The notes: generated from the letters alone by a model not told the origin. Positions 12,859 to 28,025 are shown, numbered from the stretch's first letter. The stretch is 64,000 nt of DNA from Macrobrachium rosenbergii (GCF_040412425.1 NC_089766.1:20391558-20455557), one strand, 5' to 3'. Numbers and translations are program-made.

Positions 12859-13066
12859 GGAAATATGTTTGGAAAGGGGATCTGTTGCTGGAAATATGTG
12901 CGTGGTTTCCTTAAGGGAATTTTCATGAGTGTATACACTTGCGAAAGAGAAAATGGCGAGGAAAAGAGTCTGGACTAAATGTTCAGAGAAGATGAAGGAA
13001 TAACTGATAGTTGTGATGGTGAGAAGAGGAGTGGCTTAAGGGCTTCCCCTCCATTATTCCTTTAAA

Positions 13067-13069
<3 letters not shown>

Positions 13070-13135
<66 letters not shown>
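13070..13135. repeat. (ATT)n microsatellite
   Basis: About 22 trinucleotide units, followed by a GAA-rich purine tract. Confidence 0.97.
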
Positions 13136-13906
13136 GAAAAGAAGAAGAAGAGGAAGAAGGATAGAAGTTATTAAAGAAAACATTGTCCTTGAATTACTAT
13201 TATTTTTGGTCAGACCAAGGAAATTTGTCCCTTAGCAAGTCCAGCAGATGAACTACCGGAGCGGCACATTGCCTAAATGGAGTCGACAGGATTCCTAAGC
13301 CTAACGTTAGATGTATCGCTTCCGGTAGCTCGTTGGCCATATTTCTTCAAACGTTGCTGGAATTCTCTGTCTCTCTCTTCGTGAAGGAATAACTCTCTCA
13401 TCAACATTACTTCCATAACAAGGAATCTACTCTTTCAGCATAGAAGAGAATAAACTTCACTGCAGTAGAGGTCACGTCTTTCATGCTCTTTCTAAAATGT
13501 TTTGAGAAAAGAAATATTATTCACATGAAAAATCGGAACTCATTCCCTGTGGTTTTTGTTGACCCTCTTCGCTACTGAGGCTTCCATGACAGAGGTCCAA
13601 TCGTCAGAGGCTGCCGGCCCATCTTTGCTTCTTCTTTTTCCTCTTCTTCTTCTTGAGACTGCATCGGGTCGCGGGACACAACGACGTCTCTGCTTGCTTT
13701 CCCGTTGCATGTTTTGTTATGCGAATATTGGTTCGCGTTTCAGCTCTATACTGCTTGTGTGTCTTTTTGAAGCATTTAAAAGCAGTCTAGAAAAGCTCTT
13801 TGTTTTGAAATAATGAGATTAGCCAGCTGCTCTTTTGTTTATTTTATTTTTCCCCATCAGAAATTTGCGCTGAAATGCAGTGCCTACAGATGATGCTCTT
13901 GTTTGT
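13136..13906. other. Unassigned sequence
   Basis: Includes a CTTCTT-rich tract near 13624-13655. No gene recognised. Confidence 0.45.
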
Positions 13907-13919
13907 GTGCGTGTGTGGT

Positions 13920-14000
<81 letters not shown>
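13907..14000. repeat. (TG)n-(GA)n compound microsatellite
   Basis: An imperfect TG tract to about 13934, then about 33 GA units. Confidence 0.95.
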
Positions 14001-14002
<2 letters not shown>

Positions 14003-14108
14003 GTCCGAATTCAAACTCTTCTCTTATTAAAAAACTGCTTTCTCTCTGAAAGCAAGATGACTTGAACGGAAGATACTGTTAGTTCGAGTATCATTTGGGA
14101 ATGACTTC

Positions 14109-14113
<5 letters not shown>

Positions 14114-14192
<79 letters not shown>
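14114..14192. repeat. (AAT)n microsatellite
   Basis: About 26 trinucleotide units. Confidence 0.97.
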
Positions 14193-14193
<1 letters not shown>

Positions 14194-15555
14194 GGAAAAC
14201 ATTGTTTTGCTTCCCATGTCCTTTAAGAGTCTTTGGATCAAAATCGCTGTTCATATGAGTAAACAATTATCTTTGATATTTATGTACCTAAACATTTGTA
14301 AATTGGCACGGTGATACCCTTTGATACTTTCTCCGGAAGGAAAAATATTGCTTAATTATCAATACAATCCTGGCTTTGATATTCATGCAAGAATACTGCA
14401 ATGAAAAGTTTCCACTCAGAAAATAAAGATGGCTTAATTGGTGTAATCAGTCTTCACAGAAAACGAGTGCAATGATATTACGGCAATTCTGAAACGATAA
14501 AATTTATCATGAGATTTTTTCTGCAGATAGTAAATGTTGATTCTGACCAAATAACCTAAGTTTTCGCTTATTTCTTTGATGTCTTTTTTCTTTCTTTTTT
14601 AAGAAGTGAGATTTTTTTTTTTTTTTGTTTACTTGTCCAAATTAATTAGGTTCCGTTTTCTACTTTCAGCTGTTGGCGTTCCCTCTTAGCGCAGCTCTTT
14701 TGACAGCACTTCCGGGATTCAGATTTTTTATCTTTCTTTACTTGGAGTTACGTAATCTTTCTAATTAGCGCGTTCATTCTTCTATTATTAAGGATTACTT
14801 ATAAAGCACGCTTTAGCAAGGCAGTGAAAGCAAAGTATAAGTATCATTGGCGTGCTGGCGCAATCACAACAAATATTAAGGGTGATGATGATAACAGTAA
14901 TGATGGTACACGACAGGACACAGCAATACACCTAAAAGCGTTACATAATTTTCTTTCATAATCCCCGAAGTAGGGGTTTACCCTGGAGGTCAACACCACC
15001 AACAAAGTTTTGTTTTCAAAATGAAATGACCCAAAGGTAGTTTCTGGAGTCAATGACTTTGCTGCTGTTTCTCATCACGTAGAATCATTTCAGGAGAATA
15101 TTTTTGATGGCTAAATGGCATCTCAGCTGGGGTCCGCTTCCTCTTCCGCCACTGTTGCTGGAATCCCCAATTCAGCCCAGTCCAGTCTTTTTTGTTTGCT
15201 TTGTGGGTCACCCCGCCTTGGCGACAGACCGAAGATACGGTTTGAAACGTTGGTGCCCTTAGAAAACCTCTACAGACTGTCAAGCACTCAACGACGACGC
15301 TACAAAAATTCTCTACCACTCAAGAACGACGCTGACATCCCGAAACTCTTCCAGAATAAAACGTGGCTCTAATTTTTCAGAACTATTTCCTTTCTCCTTA
15401 TCCAGATTATGCACATCGGCCAGTTCTTAGCAGGTATCAGCCCTGAGGAAAAGAGAATAGTGAGAACAATTGAAAAGACTTTGTATAGAATCAATTCTGC
15501 TGATGCCATCTGCTTAATAGAACATGCTTGAAAGAGGGTCTACACCCTTCTTCTT
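14193..15555. other. Unassigned sequence
   Basis: Open frames of 70-90 codons exist on both strands (14844-15372) without recognisable homology. Nothing annotated. Confidence 0.45.
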
Positions 15556-15558
15556 CTA

Positions 15559-15627
<69 letters not shown>
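15559..15627. repeat. (ATT)n array, probable 3' tail of the adjacent LINE
   Basis: On the minus strand this is (AAT)n directly following the 3' UTR of the LINE remnant at 15628-16925, preceded by TTCATCATCTGAATAAT. Many LINEs end in a short microsatellite, so the array is best read as the element tail. Confidence 0.8.
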
Positions 15628-15630
<3 letters not shown>

Positions 15631-16925
15631 ATGATGAACTCTGCTCATAAGGAACAAGCCTACAGGGGCCACTGACTTGAAATTCAAGCTTCCAAAGAAT
15701 ATGGTGTTCATTAGGAAGAAGTAAGAAGAGATAAAGAGAAATACAGAAAGAAGAAATCTCACTTATTAAAAAAGAAAAAAATAATAAATTAATAATAGAT
15801 AAAAATATATTAAAATGCAAGGAGAATAGTATTAGGGTAATAATGCATTGCATCTTCGACTGAACTTTTGGAGTTGCAACTGCGCAACATCCTCAGGGAG
15901 GCTGTTCCACAGTCTAACGGCGTGAGAAATAAAGTACCTCTGGAACTGAGAAGTTCTACAACGTGGTACATTTTCTGCATATTGGTGTTCCTGTTTAGCA
16001 AATCGGTTTCTTTCTGCAGGGTGAGTTGTGAATGTGAAAGATCTCTGTTAAAGTACAACTTATGAAAAAGTGACAAACAAGAGACCATCCGTCGATGGTG
16101 CATGTCATAACTGCTAATATTAGGAAACAGAAACCTACCGCCACGAATCACTCTATCTAAAAGAGATAAATCTCTGGCAGAAGCAGACATCCACACCGGA
16201 GAACAGGATTCTAGTAAAGGAAGGACAAATGACCTGAAACAGGTTGCTTTGATTTTATCACTGTTATAAGTATATCAGGTCTTTCGAAATGCGAGTCAAA
16301 AGTTAGACCTTGAATAGTTAAAGCTTCAGACTCTTTCAGCAGAGTCTCATCCACTTGGAGGGAGGATGAAGTGAAAAGTTTGTATGAGATCTGCTAATCA
16401 ACAGTGTTTTCGTTTCACTGGAGTTCAGCCTCTTACCCCACCGACTACACCTTTCACTAATCCCCTCCACATCACGATTGAGACTAAGGGCAGCTTCAGT
16501 TCTGATAAGTGGAAACTTTACTACACCTGCAAGTGTTGCATCATCGGCATACTGAACAATCTTGTTTTCCAGGCCAGCAACCATATCACTTCTATGCACT
16601 AAAAATAGCCATGGACCAAGAACAGTACCCTGTGGAACTCCAGACACGATAGGTCATGATTCGCTAAAGATCCCATCAACAGCAACTCGTTGCTACCTAT
16701 CTGTAAGGAATCTTGAAGTAAACCTGAAACATATCGAGCCACTCCAAGATTCTTAAGTTTGTATATAAATAAGTGCCTTGTGATTTACTGAATCGAAAGC
16801 AGCGCTAAAATCTATTTGAATTACTCTATAATTAAAAGCTTTATCAAGGTTCTCTTGTACCTATTGTTTCAGGTGTCTACGAGTGACATGACTGTTGGCG
16901 TAGACTATATCATCCACCAGCGGGT
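15628..16925 (-). pseudogene. LINE (non-LTR) reverse transcriptase, 5'-truncated remnant
   Basis: On the minus strand the polymerase motifs appear in order. IDFSAAFDSVNH (near 16780-16828) is motif A with its catalytic Asp. GVPQGTVLGPWLFL (near 16600-16645) is motif B. VQYADDATLAG (near 16530-16560) is the catalytic YADD of motif C. After a break the C-terminal region CSPVWMSASARDLSLLDRV, DMHHRRMVSCLSLFHKLYF and a terminal RYFISHAVRLWNSLP-like tail follow (16196-15840). This is the conserved end of a Jockey/CR1-type ORF2. The frame is broken at several places and motifs 0-2 and the endonuclease are missing. The element copies RNA into DNA at a nicked target. The clade cannot be fixed by eye. 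Confidence 0.85.
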
Positions 16926-18678
<1,753 letters not shown>

Positions 18679-18682
<4 letters not shown>

Positions 18683-20549
18683 GCAAACAATCAGATTATA
18701 TGAACTCTCAATCGACGGACAATTGTGATATTTACGTATTTATTTGAATATCACCTTAAAGGAGTTCCATCAGCATCCATATGACAGCCATTAGAAAACC
18801 CTGATTGTGAACATCGGACCGCGGTTACTTTCCGTCATCGTTTGAACCAACCACCTGTCATGAATCCAGTCACTGGAAACAGTCCTCGGGAAGAAACATG
18901 TTAAGATGTTGCAGATATCAAGGAACTGTATGCTCATTCTCCCTGCTAATACTGAAAGGTTCATTACAAATATCTGAAGACCCTGGTGTGTATCGAGCCA
19001 ACGGTGCCCATAGGTAACAGATGTTAATATTTGAAGTCCTGGTGCCTCCTTATGAGTAGGGAAAGACCTGCCGTATCAGTCTGAATGCCCTGTTCTTGGG
19101 GAGACCTTCAGAGCAGTGCCTAACCCGTACAGTAGGTAGTAGCGTCTGAAGAGTTCAGAGCGTCGAAAGAGTTCAGTATGGAGACACAGCCAAAACACTT
19201 TCAAATGCAGCAGAGGCATACGATACTGAATTAGAAACTATAATCAACGAAAATATCTTCGCACAACAACGGTGTGTCTTCTCTTCAAATTCAACCATCG
19301 AGTAGCTCTTTCTGAGTCTCGCCATAGAGAAATGTCCAATGGAATATCACCCCAGGAAATTATTTCCATTACTGCTTTTACTTTGATGAACAAAATTTCG
19401 AACGCTGATGATTTTTCGGGAGATTTTTTTCCAGACTTCCTTAATGTTTCAATGTAAATGAATGTTGATGAAGCACCTCCTGTTACACTATGTTCATTAT
19501 ACATAATTAAGAGCAGCCATAAAGAAAGACATGTTTAAATTCTTTTACTGTTACTAGCGCGCTCACCCTGTGTTCTTGAATATGGAGGCCCTTTCGTTGC
19601 AACACCTCTCCCACGCATTCCAGAAGCCTGGAGTTCGATCTCGATGACGGCTACCCCAGGGCATCCCGATGTCAGTGAGACCTGCGCCCAGTGGGAGTCA
19701 AAGGCATGGTAGAAAAGAGCTGACCACCCTGTTGATAATCCACACATAAAGGACAAGACACATAACACAGAAAAGACAGGTGCACATGACACAAACGACA
19801 GGCTTGTGTAACAGAAAAGAGAAGAAAAACCTCAGGGCTCAAAGACCGTATTTCCATTGTTGGTTTCAAGGACTCTTGTCGTATCCAATACCTTGGAGAA
19901 TAGAAAACAAAGAACGTTTTTGTTATTTGTTCCTTAGAGTAGAAAGACGATATGCAAATTTTTTTTTTTTTTAGCAAATCATTGCTTTTAAGAAATCTAG
20001 CTTTCTTCTTTTCGTTTCTTTTTTTTTTCTAGAAAGCCTGGTATGACTGTTTTAAAAGCCTGGAATGCTTCAATCCAAGGTAACGATGGAGTAGTAGCGG
20101 AAAGGGAATTTGAACGCTATTCACGTAGTTTGTGTATCTAAATTCGCCAGTTAATCAAGATTATTCTAAAGGAATGCCAATGAAGAGAAAAAAAGACCTC
20201 ATCATATCATATTACATGTAATGTTTTGTGAATAAAATACTCGTATACTTCGACGCAAAGTCAAATGCTGAACTACAAAACAAATACCCTTTCCTCTTCC
20301 AGTTGATTTATTGTGAAGCAAATGCTCATTACTTTCCCTTAGGACTTCGCACGGGATCATAAGAATCACTTTTGGCACTGAGGCTTCCAGAACTATTTCC
20401 TGATGGGAAGAAGTCTCTTTAAAGTGTCACCCAGTCTGTCAACAGCCATTCCGTCCACACACTTGTTGACATGAGAGGAGATCCTCTCTCTAGGTTATTT
20501 CATCGTCCTCTTTGAGGCAGAGATGTGATTCAGTTATTGGAATCTAGTG

Positions 20550-20555
<6 letters not shown>
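18679..20555. other. Unassigned sequence with a possible SINE head
   Basis: Near 19553-19645 an A-box-like TAGCGCGCTCACC and a B-box-like GGAGTTCGATCTCG lie about 75 bases apart, which could be a decayed tRNA-like SINE. Nothing else recognised. Confidence 0.35.

Positions 20556-20608
<53 letters not shown>
20556..20608. repeat. (CT)n microsatellite
   Basis: About 26 uninterrupted units. Confidence 0.97.
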
Positions 20609-20612
<4 letters not shown>

Positions 20613-20693
20613 CCCTTCTGTAATACAAAGTAACGGTCCTTCATATCCGTAAAGTGCTATGTTCATTCCAATTGAGTTCTACCTTTTATTTTA

Positions 20694-20697
20694 CACA

Positions 20698-20771
<74 letters not shown>
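20694..20771. repeat. Compound (CA)n-(GA)n microsatellite
   Basis: Eleven CA units switch directly to about 28 GA units. Confidence 0.97.
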
Positions 20772-20776
<5 letters not shown>

Positions 20777-21940
20777 CTCTTTGAACAGTTTATGTATCAG
20801 TCAACATATTTTTTAAGGAAAGCCTCCTACTTGTGTTTTTGAGAAAACACCGTTTTGCTGAACTCAATCTGCCGCAATAACTGATATGCGAAAAGGGAGA
20901 GACTGGGAAGGAGAGGAATCATTTTACTCACCCTGAATTCGTTTAAGAAGCTTCGCAAACTGCCTGAATGAACGGTTGTCAGCGATTCCTGCCCCGTCTG
21001 GTTCGTCCTGATGCATCCATTTCCAAAGTTTCCGAGAAACTTTTCCACTTTAGAGAGAAAATGTTGCAGAAAGTTTCCGAGCGAACTGAATTCGAAAAGA
21101 TAACAGACCTCTTCCGGTTATATTAAGAATACAGAGAAGACGGGAGATATGTTGAAAGCAGTATTTCAGAAGATAACAATAATAGTAATTTAAGAATCTT
21201 TTCTCTACGAGCAGTCCTGTTTTTTTTTTTTTTTTTTTTGAAAAAAACGAAGATTCTTCACCGATAACAGAAGATCAGTAATGTTTATCTGTTAACTTGG
21301 TAATTTTGAAACAGGCAACGATTCCTTTGCACAATCTGGTTCAGAAAACACTATAATGGTTAGAAACTAAAAAAATTTGTTTCCTGAATAAAATTAAAGA
21401 CGTAAATGCATCGAAACTTAACCAGGACGTAGGAATAAAGACACAGGGCGTAGAGCATCTCGCGATAAGGAAGAGGCAAATCAGAATTTCTAAAAGGAAG
21501 ATATCTTTTTCTTTTCGTTCTCCTTATTTTTCGTTTTCTTCTGAAAGACTGTTTGGGTGTATTTAGCGTAATACATCCCAAACTACATTTTTTGTTTCCT
21601 GGGCATACGTCTAATGAATTGGCTGTGTTTTGGCCATTAATATCATCAGATCCTCAGAGCGCAGATGAGCCCTTGAGGAGTGGTTTAAAAGACAGGTGAA
21701 GACCTCTGAGGTTTAGTTCGTCAGGGCAGATCTTTCAAGTGAAATAAAGAGGTCAGATTTTGTCTTTGATATCCTGGACTAAAACTGAATCCATTCGCAC
21801 ATCTGCTCCTGTTTCCTAACTGTGGTACTGATAATGAATGCTTCGTTTCGTTTTGGGGATTTTAGAATGTCTGGGAAGTTTTGAAAGAGTTCTTTGTGGT
21901 TACACTTCTTTGTACTTCTGCATTCTGCTGAATGATAGAT

Positions 21941-21942
<2 letters not shown>
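20772..21942. other. Unassigned sequence
   Basis: Nothing recognised; contains a poly-T of about 18 near 21221. Confidence 0.45.

Positions 21943-22011
<69 letters not shown>
21943..22011. repeat. (CT)n microsatellite
   Basis: About 34 uninterrupted units. Confidence 0.97.
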
Positions 22012-22014
<3 letters not shown>

Positions 22015-22934
22015 GCACACTCACATGTAAAGTTTATTATTATTGTACTTGCGACTAAGAAGCAAAATATAGATTTTCTCAACTTGTACCTCACGTGAGG
22101 AGCCTTTTTGCACCTCTTATCTTATTGTAGTTTTTATTGCAATGCATTAACCTCCTAGCCGACTTCCTATGAAGGAATTTTGGTCCCTTCTTCAATATTA
22201 ACCGACCATATACCTATCCCTTTTCGCGCCCATTGATAAATCATGACTACGTATGACACGAGTCTCTTCTCCTTTCAAGCAAAAAGGAGTCTTTTGCCAA
22301 TAAGGCGGACTATTTGCAGAGCAATGTAACCTGATGGTTTCAAGTTTAATTCCAAGGTCTTACGTAGTTTTTGTTTAATCCTAAATCCATGCTTTTCATC
22401 TAATGTTTTCATGGGTTGGCAGATGCCAGAATAATCATAGGATATATTAATTTCAGTTATTTTTTCCTTTGCAAGGCGTTCAGCTTTGACGATTCCATTG
22501 AGACAATCTCTCCTTCTCTCCCAAACACCCACACTTAATCACCACCAGATCTTGAGGCAGAACCTTCCGATTCATGAGGCACTATTTATTCCAGGTGGAA
22601 AATCTTTGTTCCCAACTAATAATCTAACGGCTTATCACACGACTCCATTCATTACATATGACGCATGTGTGTTGATATGACGTTAACTGAAGGTAAAAAA
22701 AAAATGTTTTTACTCCATACTTCACCGTTTTGTAAAGTACATTTCCATTTCTTAAGGATTTTGACAACTTTTCTTATTTTCTTGTACATTCTAGAAAATT
22801 ATGGTTATGCAAGTACTGCATCATTAACAGAAGCTTCAACGAATGAACATAGGGTACGATGGAAATATAATGCGAGACCTTTCCTTCTTTTCCCCTCCTC
22901 CTTGAAACCGACTCCCCTAACACAAACCCCGAGA

Positions 22935-22939
<5 letters not shown>
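22012..22939. other. Unassigned sequence
   Basis: A minus-strand open frame at 22275-22532 (85 codons, Lys/Leu-rich) has a protein-like composition, but I do not recognise it. Confidence 0.4.

Positions 22940-23000
<61 letters not shown>
22940..23000. repeat. (CT)n microsatellite
   Basis: About 30 uninterrupted units. Confidence 0.97.
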
Positions 23001-23004
<4 letters not shown>

Positions 23005-23247
23005 CCCTCCACTTCAGCCCACTTCTTAAGAAACGCCTAAAGTTGTTTGATTTTCAGCATGTAATAATGATAATAATGATAATAAAATCAATATGTATTT
23101 GGATGTGAAGAAATATTTTAGATTCCCGGAAATAGAAGACAAAAGATTTTAAAATTTAGGTGGGCAGATTTATAGCTCATAATCTTCCTGAAGCCCTGAA
23201 TTAAGTTTTATGAAGCTATTTCAAATTTCTTTTAAATGTTAGGACAC

Positions 23248-23249
<2 letters not shown>

Positions 23250-23308
<59 letters not shown>
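23250..23308. repeat. (CT)n microsatellite
   Basis: About 29 uninterrupted units. Confidence 0.97.
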
Positions 23309-23312
<4 letters not shown>

Positions 23313-23523
23313 ACTTCGATGCACAATCAGTCTCGATTTATTTATGAGCGTTAATGTTAACACCAGAAAATTTCTTCCTCACAAACTGAGTTACTGCGGT
23401 TGAAAGGAAGCTTCCAGCACTGGTACAGCCAACCCTGAATAATCAACCAGGGATGAAACACATCCACACAAAAGGCCTCTCAATACTTCACACCTGTCCT
23501 TGTACCTTCTCAGTTCAACCCGA

Positions 23524-23732
23524 CCGCTTATTTACAATCTGTATACACAGTCGTGAGCATACCAGCCAGTAGCCAATCACCAACCAGATCACGTAGCCAA
23601 TCAGATTCGAGCAATGACGTCATCCAGCCTATATGCGAATAGCATATCACTTAGCTATATTTTATCGTATATTAGACAAATGTGTGTGAGCAGCAATAAC
23701 CCATATGAGAAATATTGTTCAAATATTAACCC
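23524..23732 (+). repeat. Left terminal inverted repeat with promoter-like boxes
   Basis: Starts near TATTTACAATCTGTATAC. It contains two CCAAT boxes (AGCCAATCACC and AGCCAATCAGA, 23570-23605) and a CRE-like palindrome ATGACGTCAT (about 23614-23623). It is mirrored by 27841-28025. Confidence 0.9.
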
Positions 23733-23888
23733 TCTTGTGTATTTGTGTCCATAAAAGAGACTAAAATTGTGTTAAATTAAATTAAGATATGGAGCGAACA
23801 GTGACGTCATCGTCGATCAAAAATGTAAACAACAGATGAGACGCAATTGAGGAAAACCTTATGAATTAACAGCAAAGAGGAAAATTTA

Positions 23889-24090
23889 TTCTGTTCACAA
23901 AGCTTACACGAAACAACATCACCCAAAGCCCAAGCCTTAAAATATTAATAACTTATATCGACTTTACTAATTTTTTTTAACATAGAAATGTCTAAACTGC
24001 TAGAAAATTCCACATTTCATAGAATACTGTATACAGGTGAAAGTCAGCCCATTATTCTGTTCACAAAGCTTACACGATAAACAATTTTAT
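23889..24090. repeat. Internal direct repeat of about 30 bases
   Basis: ATTCTGTTCACAAAGCTTAC followed by ACGA occurs at 23889 and again near 24054, inside the transposon's 5' non-coding part. Confidence 0.8.
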
Positions 24091-25047
24091 CACCCAAGTT
24101 TTTTATTGCACGCACTATTTATAACCAAGTTACATCATTATAATTTTATCTACAGCAACTGACTTAATTAACATTATGGATTCTAAAAAAAGGGTTTCTA
24201 TGCCTATTAACTGTGTATATGATTTTTAGCTCAGTTCTGAGCAAGGGTGCTGAATATGTCCGTTTTCTTAGCATAAGCTATTTTGCCTTTAAAAAGGAAA
24301 ACGTGGACTTTCATGTATGGGTGAATAATAAAACAAACTCAAGAATGCCTGTGAAATAATAATAAATAAGATATTATTGTTAGTTTCAGAATGAAGCATT
24401 TTTTAACTAATATAGTTAAATGAACAGAAGATTTTATTATATTGACGACATAAAACGCTGATTAGTTGATAAGCAAATAAAAACAATAAATATAATATAT
24501 TTATATATCTAGCCACTGATAGTGTTAAACTATTATTCATAATTTTTTTCCACGCATTACATTGTATTATACAATATACTTGCAATAGTTCCAATATTTT
24601 ACCTACATTTCCTAGAAACATCGTAAATAAAACCGAGATGTCACTCCCATCTCACTGTCAATTTACACTCGTACACGTTCAGTACTTGTCCGTTTTCCAG
24701 TCCTGAGCTCCGTTGGCGCACAGTGAATGAGCGTGACCAGTTGCCAGATGCTTAATAACAATGCATCACCAATTTACAGTAAAATTTTGACTTTTGCTTG
24801 ATACTCAGGGTCTCAGATTACGTGATGCTTAAAACTAAATGTCAGTATACATACTTTCAAATTTATCTGGTATTTAAATAACAATTAATTGATATTTTAT
24901 CTATCTGATTATCAATATGGCATTTACTATCAGCAGTCCAAGACGGCACATGAGTCGAGTTAGTCAACGGTGAGTCTTTCCTCAGTCACAGCTGCCTCGT
25001 GTGTGTTTAGGACAATTTTTGATAGCAAGCTATACATATTAAGCAAC

Positions 25048-26992
25048 ATGGAGCGATGGATAATTCGTAGGACTGCAAACAAGGAAGGAACATCAGATAC
25101 TGACAACAGTGTCTCAGAAACAACTGATGAGATTCCTTCCGAACTACCATCTACCAGTTCTACTTCAAATATAGATAAAAGGCAAGACAAACGTAAGGGT
25201 AAGACCTCCCAGTATGACCAATCATCCAAACCCAAACTTCGGAAATATCAAGCAGAATTTATAAAATTCGGATTCACTAGTTTTACCATTGATAAGATGC
25301 AGTACCCCCAATGTGTTATGTGCTCAGAAGTACTTGCAAAATGAAAGCTTAAAGCCTGTGAAAATGAAAAGGCATTTGCAAAGCAAGCATCCTTCTCATG
25401 CTGATAAACCAATAGAATTTTTCCGTCGAAAGGAGGGGAGAGTTGCAGGGTCAAAAACAAGTGCTAGCTCAGAAAACCACCACCTCTGCCAAAGCTCAGA
25501 TGGCATCATTTGAGGTAGCATACCTAATTGCACAGTCCAAGCAGCCACATACCATTGGGGAAACCCTCATGAAACCTGGTGCAGTGACTATGAGTCGGAT
25601 TATGCATGGTAATAAGATGGCCTGTGAGCTGGAAACAGTCCTGCTGTCTAACGACACCATTACTCGACGAATTAATGACATTTCAAATGACATTAAGTGT
25701 CAGCTGATTGAGAGGGTTAAGGGAAAGAAGTATGCTTTGCAGCTAGATGAGTCGACAGACATATCAAATTCTGCACAGTTACTTGCATTCATTAGATACA
25801 GTTTTGGTTGAAAACTTCAAGAAGACATGCTTTTTGCACTGTACTAGAGGGGACCTGTACAGGTAGTGACATTTCACAAAGCTAGACACCAAAATACAAA
25901 AAGGAGGGCTTGTCTTGGGACCAGTGTGTTGGTGTGTGCACAGACGGTGCTGGGGCAATGTTGGGTAAGAGGAAAGGACTTAAAGCAAAAGTTTTACAAG
26001 TGGCACTCACATAAATTTTACACATTGTATTATTCACAGGGAAGCTCTTGCTAGCAAAGCACTCAATCCAGAGTTAAGCAGTGTTCTTCAAACTGCGATT
26101 AAAATAGTAAATTACATCAAAACACGTCCCATAAATGCCAGGCTGTTCTCCACACTCTGCAATGAGATGGGCTCGAGCATGAAGCACTGTTGTTCCACAC
26201 AGAAGTCAGGTGGCTGTCCTGAGGCAAAGTTCTCAGCCGCTTGTACGAACTACGAGATGAGGTGCGCCTGTTCCTGATCAAATCTGAGTCCCAACTTGCT
26301 GACTATCTGACTGACCCTGACTGGTTAGCAAGTCTAGCATATTTGTCTTGTATATTCGAAAGACTTAATCTGCTGAATTTATTACTACAAGGCCCAAACA
26401 CGAACATCTTGATTCTTTCTGACAAAATTGATGCATTTACAAGGAAGCTGGAACGATGGGCTGTGCGAGTTGATGGGGGCAGTGTTGAAATGTTTCCTGA
26501 GGTGGAAGAATTTATGGCGGAGAATGAATTAAGCGTCGATAACGTGAAGGTAATGATCACGACTCACCTACAAGGTCTTGTGGACCACTTCAAGAAATAC
26601 TTCCCAAAAGAGACAACCCCACAACAATATGACTGGATACGGCAACCATTCACTGCTACAGGGGATCACTTATCATCCGACATGGAGGATGAGCTGCTGG
26701 AGCTCTCCAGTGATCGGACTTTACAGGCATCGTTTGGCTCAACCACACTGATGAGTTCTGGATTTCAATTGCAAGGGAATATCCACGATTATCCATGGCA
26801 GCAATGGATGTATTACTTCCTTTTGGATCAACCTATTTATGTGAAAAGACTTTTTCGGCACTGACTTATATAAAAAACAAATACCGATCAAGACTCAGGG
26901 TGGAGGATGATCTCTGAGTTGCCATCTCTGGTATCAAACCCAGGATGGAGTTACTGTGCTCAAAAAGCAGGCCCATGTATCTCACTAATTGA
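25048..26992 (+). pseudogene. hAT-superfamily (ZBED5-like) transposase, frameshifted
   Basis: The chosen start is the ATG before ERWIIRRTANKEG. A BED-type zinc finger follows (CVMCSEVL, then HLQSKH), split by a one-base shift at a four-A run near 25333. Next come LSNDTITRRINDISNDI and LQLDESTDISNSAQLLAF, holding the first catalytic Asp, then GLSWDQCVGVCTDGAGAM with the second. The region 26044-26240 decays further. The frame then reopens (26241-26864) as YELRDEVRLFLIKSESQL through a divergent C-terminal half. The hAT dimerisation end (TFSALTYIKNKYRSRLRVED) is in another frame and carries a stop. In functional relatives the protein cuts and rejoins the TIRs. At least five breaks are visible, so this copy is inactive as written. 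Confidence 0.9.
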
Positions 26993-27793
26993 TGTTAGTT
27001 ATTCATGATAAACTTAGGCCTGTGTAAATACTGTTTTCACTGTGGAATAGGGATATAATTAACTAATCACTGCTAGTGGAGCCCCATAGTTGGGCCTAAA
27101 TATTGATCATTGTCATTAAACTTCCATGAATATTGTACTTTTATTTTAACAGTTACTAAATAAGTAATTATTTCACAAGAAATTCATACAGTTCTTCTAA
27201 AGCCAAAAAAAAAAGAAAAAAAAATATTATCTCAGACATAATTTCCAAAATTTTCCAAAATATTGATTTTGAAACCAAAAGGGTATGAAATAGCTTTGAG
27301 TCTACTGGATGTTTGTGTGGGTATACTGTCTCATATGAGAATTATAGATCATTAGCTGATTTTAGGTTTCAGCAAATTTGTAATATCAGCACCCAAGTCA
27401 AACGCTATAATTATTTTGTTAATCATTTTAAGCCCAGCCTGAATATCTAAATTTTGGTATAAAGATACCAGTAATTTTTTCTTTATTGTGCTAAAGTTTA
27501 CAAACACTGACATAATTTATGCTATCTGCAGTAAATTTCTTCAACAAAGGTATAATTCTAATTTCATACTTATTTTTTTCTCTTGAAGCAGTTAGCAAAG
27601 TGCGAGTGCCTGTACGGATTTAACATTAATTCTATAAATTTAAATATACTGTATTGCTTTGCCTATTTTGTCTTTAAAGATTGTGATTTTTTCTACAAGT
27701 AATAAATTAGTTAACTCTATAATGCGTATATTTTTTTGCATTTATCTTATCATGTTTGTTGTTATTATGTTCTTATGATTCGGGGCATAGGCA

Positions 27794-27795
<2 letters not shown>
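26993..27795. other. Transposon 3' non-coding region
   Basis: AT-rich sequence between transposase and right TIR; no further coding signal seen. Confidence 0.5.

Positions 27796-27834
<39 letters not shown>
27794..27834. repeat. (TG)n microsatellite next to right TIR
   Basis: About 20 TG units ending just inside the TIR. Confidence 0.97.
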
Positions 27835-27836
<2 letters not shown>

Positions 27837-27840
27837 TGTG

Positions 27841-28025
27841 TTTGAACAATATTTCTCATATGGGTTATTGCTGCTCACACACAGTTGTCTAATATACGGC
27901 AAAACATAGCTAATTAAAATATGCGGTCGATGACGTCATTGCTCGAATCTGATTGGCTACGTGATCTGGTTGGTGATTGGCTACTGGCTGGTATGCTCAC
28001 GACTGTGTATACAGATTGTAAATAC
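27841..28025 (-). repeat. Right terminal inverted repeat
   Basis: Reverse complement of 23524-23732 with the same CCAAT and CRE-like boxes. Outer end reads CAGATTGTAAATACG. Confidence 0.9.

Larger units (their letters stand above)
23524..28025 (+). mobile_element. hAT/ZBED5-like DNA transposon with about 190-bp TIRs
   Basis: The left end (23524-23732) and the reverse complement of the right end (27841-28025) match over nearly their whole length. The outer 105 or so bases are essentially identical, and the inner part differs by small indels. Between them lies a decayed hAT-superfamily transposase on the plus strand. Typical hAT TIRs are only 10-30 bases, so this is unusually long. I could not find a convincing 8-bp target duplication. 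The element's outer limits are therefore uncertain by some bases. Confidence 0.8.

Noticed and set aside
22275..22532. 85-codon minus-strand frame with protein-like composition
   Set aside because: No motif recognised and no supporting context.
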